NCBI GenBank assembly: GCA_903885895.1
Contig: CAISKC010000108.1
Span: forward strand, 1-10,058
Source of the DNA: an uncultured Legionella sp.
GTDB lineage: Bacteria; Pseudomonadota; Gammaproteobacteria; Legionellales; Legionellaceae
Reading direction: 5' to 3'
Length of the DNA: 10,058 nt
Shown: piece after piece, positions 6,710 to 10,058 of the stretch
How positions within the stretch are numbered: the stretch's first letter is position 1
How the letters are laid out: every line of letters starts with the position of its first letter
Translations under genes and position numbers: made by a program
The notes under the pieces: generated by a model
Seen by the model: the letters and a program-made list of their open reading frames with translations, nothing else
What the model was told of the DNA's origin: nothing
Database searches by the model: none

Positions 6710-8259
6710 GCGTCCATCCTAATTTTTCCGCGAAATTGGTTAATACGTAAGCCACAAATGCCTAAACTTGCGAGGTAGATTCCCCCCGCAATACTCAGAT
6801 GTCCTAATAACCACCCCAGTCTGGTAAAACGCCCCCATGCCATCCAAACAGACAAATCAGTCTGAATAACCATGAGATAAGCCACAACAGCCAGATTGGC
6901 AATCAACAACTGTAATAAATAACGCCACCAACCCGGTTGTAATTGAAAAATCTTACGCCGAATCAGTAATACCAACAATACCCCACAATTCACATAACTA
7001 GCAATGGAAGAGGCCAATGTCAGCCCAGCATGTGCCAAAGGGTGAATCAATAGCGCACATAAAATTGAGTTCACCAACATAGACACTGCACCAACTTTCA
7101 CCGGTGTTTTGATATTTTGACATGCGTAAAAACCTGAGGCCAAAACCTTGACCATCATAAACCCTGGTACACCTATACCTAAAGTAATCAGGCTTTTCTG
7201 AGTTTGCAACACATCCCAAGCACTATATTTCCCATAAGCAAAACAAGTCGCAATAGCTGGTACCGCAAACACTGCCAAACATATGCCCGCGGGAAGACCA
7301 ATTAATAACAATAAGCGCAATCCCCAATCTAGGGCTTGCGAGAAACGCTCAGGATTTTGTTCCGTATTACGTCGAGACAAATGGGGTAAAATAACCGTCG
7401 CGATCGCTACACCGAATACACCCAAAGGAAAGTCCACTAAACGATCGGTAAAGTACAACCAAGTTACGGAACCAACCTGCAAAAAAGAAGCAAACATCGT
7501 ATCAATCAAAAGATTAACTTGCGCCACCGACACCCCAAATAAAGCAGGTACCATTAATCTCAAAACCCTACTTACCCCTTCATCTTTTCGTTTCAATTGC
7601 GGCTTAACCAATAAATGTCGTTTATACAAAAAGGGGATTTGGAATAATAATTGTACAACACCCGCTATCAAAACGCCCCAAGCCAAGCCGACGACAGGAA
7701 TGGTGCAACGCGGGCTCAAATACAAAGCGCATAAAATCATACTGATGTTCAAAAATACTGGCGTAAACGCAGGTACTCCGAAATAGCCATACGTATTCAA
7801 AATCGCACCCGCCATCCCAGTTAATGAGATCAACATCAAATAGGGGAAAGTCAATTGCAACATATTACTGGCTAAAACAAAGCGTTCCGAGTCTTCACCA
7901 AAACCTGGCGCAAAAATACGAATAACAAGCGGTGCAGCCACAATGCCAATCACTGTCACACATAGCAATACCAAGCTCAAAGTCCCAGCAATCCTGGCTA
8001 GAAACATCCTGACATCTTCTAAACTGCGTTTTTGTTGATACTCGGACAACACAGGAACAAATGCTTGCGAAAAAGCGCCTTCGGAAAATAGTCTGCGCAT
8101 GAAATTTGGGATTTTAAACGCCACATAAAATGCATCCATCCCCGCTTCTGCACCAAATAATTGCGCAATCAACATATCGCGCACAAAACCCATGATCCGT
8201 GATAAAAAAGTCATCAACGACACCAATGAAGTCGAGCGCAGTAAACTCGTTTGTTTCAA
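6706..8259 (-). CDS. murJ: lipid II flippase MurJ
   Basis: MurJ (MviN) is the essential inner-membrane MOP-superfamily flippase that moves lipid II across the membrane for peptidoglycan synthesis. The 517 residues contain about 14 hydrophobic segments throughout. Residues shown to matter in E. coli are present at the expected places: R21, R27, D42 and R55 (E. coli R18, R24, D39, R52) within S-R-I-M-G-F-V-R-D, M-D-A-F and I-P-N-F-M-R-R-L-F, and D271/R272 in Y-F-T-D-R-L (E. coli D269/R270). The E-G-A-F-S-Q-A-F-V-P signature follows at 60-69. The start is a TTG at 8259 with AAGGA (8266-8270) 6 nt upstream; the N-terminus then matches E. coli MurJ in length. The following aminopeptidase gene overlaps by 4 nt. 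Confidence 0.96.
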   Translation of the reverse strand: MKQTSLLRSTSLVSLMTFLSRIMGFVRDMLIAQLFGAEAGMDAFYVAFKIPNFMRRLFSEGAFSQAFVPVLSEYQQKRSLEDVRMFLARIAGTLSLVLLCVTVIGIVAAPLVIRIFAPGFGEDSERFVLASNMLQLTFPYLMLISLTGMAGAILNTYGYFGVPAFTPVFLNISMILCALYLSPRCTIPVVGLAWGVLIAGVVQLLFQIPFLYKRHLLVKPQLKRKDEGVSRVLRLMVPALFGVSVAQVNLLIDTMFASFLQVGSVTWLYFTDRLVDFPLGVFGVAIATVILPHLSRRNTEQNPERFSQALDWGLRLLLLIGLPAGICLAVFAVPAIATCFAYGKYSAWDVLQTQKSLITLGIGVPGFMMVKVLASGFYACQNIKTPVKVGAVSMLVNSILCALLIHPLAHAGLTLASSIASYVNCGVLLVLLIRRKIFQLQPGWWRYLLQLLIANLAVVAYLMVIQTDLSVWMAWGRFTRLGWLLGHLSIAGGIYLASLGICGLRINQFRGKIRMDA

Positions 8260-8265
8260 GAGAAA

Positions 8266-8270
8266 TCCTT
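8266..8270 (-). promoter_or_regulatory. Shine-Dalgarno supporting the TTG start of murJ
   Basis: The minus strand reads AAGGA 6 nt before TTG 8259-8257. The good site and spacing, together with alignment to MurJ N-termini, support the rare TTG start over a later ATG within the first membrane helix. A TTG start may moderate MurJ synthesis. Confidence 0.6.
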
Positions 8271-8298
8271 ATTGTGAAGCCAGGCTAAAGCATTGCGC

Positions 8299-8336
8299 CA
8301 TCTGATTTGATTCCCTAAGACAAAATACATCAGATG
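8299..8336. repeat. 8-bp inverted repeat in the murJ leader
   Basis: CATCTGAT (8299-8306) and ATCAGATG (8329-8336) are perfect inverted copies separated by 22 nt, between the candidate promoter and the murJ start. With no T-run on either strand it does not look like an intrinsic terminator for the gene upstream. It could be a leader hairpin or a dimeric regulator site. Confidence 0.35.
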
Positions 8337-8351
8337 AACAGTCTTGCTACC

Positions 8352-8379
8352 ATTTTAGCATTCGCCAAATGTTGCGCAA
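8352..8379 (-). promoter_or_regulatory. candidate sigma-70 promoter for murJ
   Basis: On the minus strand TAAAAT (8357-8352) matches the -10 consensus at 5 of 6 positions. It is preceded, after a 16-nt spacer, by TTGCGC (8379-8374), which matches only the TTG of the -35 consensus. Transcription would begin near 8345, leaving a leader of about 85 nt. The -35 lies within a perfect 10-bp palindrome GTTGCGCAAC (8371-8380), a possible operator. Confidence 0.35.
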
Positions 8380-8392
8380 CCATAATGAGACG

Positions 8393-9973
8393 TTAGTTTA
8401 ATTTTTTATAGGGGTGTTGGAATTTAGGCACTTTATCCTCAGCTTCTTCAGTAGTAAAGCTTTTAAACAAAGTCATATGATAATTTGCTAATTGATTCGG
8501 TTTGTTCAACCATGCACAGATACATCGATACAAAAACCGACCTAAGGATTCCGTTTTGTGAAGAGTAGGCGCTGTATCAAAAATAGACTTAATATTTAAG
8601 ATTCTTTGCGCAGGACTAAGAGATTGATCATCCATGTTCTTTAACATTTCATCGATAGATTTCAATTTTTGCGTTTTACGCATATCTGAAATGGTGGATA
8701 CAACATCTTGTTTATAATCCATCAATAGCTTCCGAAGACCTGTTTCAATAATGGGATGTAATTCATTAAGTGTAGGCTGTACATACAAATTTGGCGTGGA
8801 TTTTTGCCATTGCAGGAGCGTCAAATAAGATTGCAGATCACAGGCTTCCAACAGATCAGCAGAACCTGTTACTTTCATCATATTGATATTCATAAAGTAA
8901 TTTTTTATTTTTTCTTCTTTGATGAGGATACGTAACTCTGACTGTTTCAGATTTCCTGGATCACGCCGTTTTGTTTTGAGCATTAATAAAGTCAAATAAT
9001 TTTGAATGTCGTCTGGTTCTGGCTCAGTAAGTAGATCTAAATGCTTCATGATCAAAGTCAACTCATGGACAGAAATAGTTTCTTTTTTCAACAATATATC
9101 CATTTCAACTTGCAAACGCTCTTTGATAACAAAATGTAAGGGTCCCATATAGCGCGATATTTGGTAATCTTGTTGATCTCTCATTAAAGTAGATGCATCA
9201 TACAATTTTTTCGTTTGCATCCCATAAGCAAACAACGCATCCAGTGATAAGCATGCAATACCAGGTTTAAAATAAGTGCTCAAAATGGTGTTCAGATCAT
9301 CCGGATCCAATCCAGCTTTGGCCTTTATCTGAATCCCATGACCCTTGATTTTTGCATAATCATCAGCCACATATAAGACTGTTTGTATATCTTCTGAATC
9401 TTCATCTAACTGAGATACATCCATTCTCGACAAAATACCAAGTTCCTGTTGATAAAAAGTCTCTATTTTATCAAGCATGGCAGAAACATCATCTGTAGCC
9501 AAGATGTCATCCATGATCTGGACTTCATCCCAAGTACTTGCATCGACACGCAGCTCAACCTGCTCAGAGAGCAACTGATCCATAACACCCAGATATTGAG
9601 CCAACATAGGCGGGACAATCTCGGCTTCCGCCTCATCATCACTCCGATAAATAGACGCCCTGATCTGATAGCGGTCAATGGCTTGCCTTAATGTTTGTAA
9701 GTCTGAATTAGAAGCTGTACTCAGGAGATGCTGAATATATTTTTCCACTAGGATTTGTATATCGTCATCTTGGAGTACGAAATTTGCAGAATAGGTATGG
9801 GGGAAAGGTAGTTTTTTAGGGTCATGCAAAAGGTATTGCACATCTGACAGGCCCTTACTTAAGATCACTTTTTGTATCCCTAGATCCTCTAAATAAACGC
9901 TCTCCAATTTAAAGTTCAGGTTAAGTCCGTATACTGCTGTAAATTCAAGATGAGCAAGAAGTATTAGCGTCAT
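8393..9973 (-). CDS. large helical protein of unknown function with internal repeats
   Basis: I do not recognise a family for this 526-residue protein. It is acidic, Leu/Asp/Gln-rich and predicted to be almost entirely alpha-helical, with no membrane segments. Two copies of a unit are visible: D-I-Q-N-Y-L-T-L-L (322-330) and D-L-Q-S-Y-L-T-L-L (379-387), 57 residues apart, each preceded by D-L-L and followed by a Lys-rich stretch, P-x-L/N-L and x-E-L. Shorter D-(I/L)-Q/N helices recur at 71, 91, 195 and 226, so a helical-repeat scaffold is likely. The C-terminal 20 residues contain E509, E510, E512 and D513 followed by a basic end, like the E-block signal of Dot/Icm type IV effectors. The ATG at 9973 has no Shine-Dalgarno; a GTG at 9868 preceded by AGGG is an alternative. 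The N-terminus is hydrophobic but lacks the basic start of a clear signal peptide. Confidence 0.6.
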   Translation of the reverse strand: MTLILLAHLEFTAVYGLNLNFKLESVYLEDLGIQKVILSKGLSDVQYLLHDPKKLPFPHTYSANFVLQDDDIQILVEKYIQHLLSTASNSDLQTLRQAIDRYQIRASIYRSDDEAEAEIVPPMLAQYLGVMDQLLSEQVELRVDASTWDEVQIMDDILATDDVSAMLDKIETFYQQELGILSRMDVSQLDEDSEDIQTVLYVADDYAKIKGHGIQIKAKAGLDPDDLNTILSTYFKPGIACLSLDALFAYGMQTKKLYDASTLMRDQQDYQISRYMGPLHFVIKERLQVEMDILLKKETISVHELTLIMKHLDLLTEPEPDDIQNYLTLLMLKTKRRDPGNLKQSELRILIKEEKIKNYFMNINMMKVTGSADLLEACDLQSYLTLLQWQKSTPNLYVQPTLNELHPIIETGLRKLLMDYKQDVVSTISDMRKTQKLKSIDEMLKNMDDQSLSPAQRILNIKSIFDTAPTLHKTESLGRFLYRCICAWLNKPNQLANYHMTLFKSFTTEEAEDKVPKFQHPYKKLN

Positions 9974-10031
9974 CGTTAAAATTCGGTACTATTGAGTTGC
10001 GAAACAACAATAAAAACCGAGGAGATTAGCG

Positions 10032-10058
10032 ATGACGGATTACAATGTTACCGTAGGA
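10032..10058 (+). CDS. start of a divergent gene, truncated by the window end
   Basis: An ATG at 10032 is preceded, 7 nt away, by GGAG (10021-10024) in the context GAGGAG-like CGAGGAG, a strong ribosome-binding site. Only nine codons are visible, reading M-T-D-Y-N-V-T-V-G, open to the end. No function can be given. It is divergent from the large helical protein across 58 nt, so the two genes may share regulatory sequence. Confidence 0.6.

Noticed and set aside
7283..7786. Long open frame of 167 codons on the plus strand
   Set aside because: It is fully antisense to murJ, is rich in Lys, Asn, Thr and Pro as expected from reading membrane-protein codons backwards, and has no family resemblance; murJ explains the region.
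9922..9973. Signal peptide at the N-terminus of the large helical protein
   Set aside because: The first 17 residues are fairly hydrophobic but lack basic residues at the start and a clear cleavage site, and the start codon itself is uncertain.
9968..10037. Perfect inverted repeat CGTCATCG / CGATGACG
   Set aside because: Each arm simply covers the start of one of two divergent genes that both begin ATG-ACG; this is sufficient to produce the match, so an operator is not needed.

Overview
The window looks like chromosome of a gammaproteobacterium with moderately AT-rich DNA. The divergent lptF/pepA pair, with holC overlapping the end of pepA, is the classic gammaproteobacterial arrangement. 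The less conserved genes (a heme-oxygenase-like di-iron protein behind lptG, a second M17 aminopeptidase behind murJ, and a large helical orphan with a glutamate-rich C-terminus) suggest a host-associated lineage such as the Legionellales. That placement is inference: no rRNA or other diagnostic marker is present.

Layout, left to right. Bases 1-299 (+) are the 3' end of a gene carrying a DUF3883-type (PD-(D/E)XK nuclease-like) C-terminal domain. Running leftwards from 3179 is the operon lptF-lptG-di-iron protein (3179 to 388, minus). lptF and lptG overlap by 4 nt and the third gene follows 15 nt later. A possible 35-codon ORF (276-383) lies just downstream. A 271-nt divergent intergenic region (3180-3450) holds a REP-like hairpin nested inside a weaker inverted repeat. 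Rightwards run pepA (3451-4902) and holC (4892-5326), overlapping by 11 nt. They converge, with only 9 nt between stops, on the leftward pair murJ (8259-6706) and an M17 aminopeptidase (6709-5336), which overlap by 4 nt. A 133-nt gap upstream of murJ contains a candidate promoter and two inverted repeats. A 526-residue protein of unknown function lies at 9973-8393 (minus). The first nine codons of another gene start divergently at 10032 (+).

Functionally, most of the window serves the cell envelope and housekeeping. LptF and LptG are the membrane subunits of the lipopolysaccharide exporter. MurJ flips lipid II for peptidoglycan synthesis. HolC is the chi subunit of the DNA polymerase III clamp loader. 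The two M17 enzymes are manganese/zinc aminopeptidases for peptide turnover. The least explained parts are the di-iron protein in the lpt operon, the aminopeptidase coupled to murJ, and the orphan protein, which has an internal 57-residue repeat and an effector-like tail. No tRNA, rRNA, CRISPR array or insertion sequence was seen.
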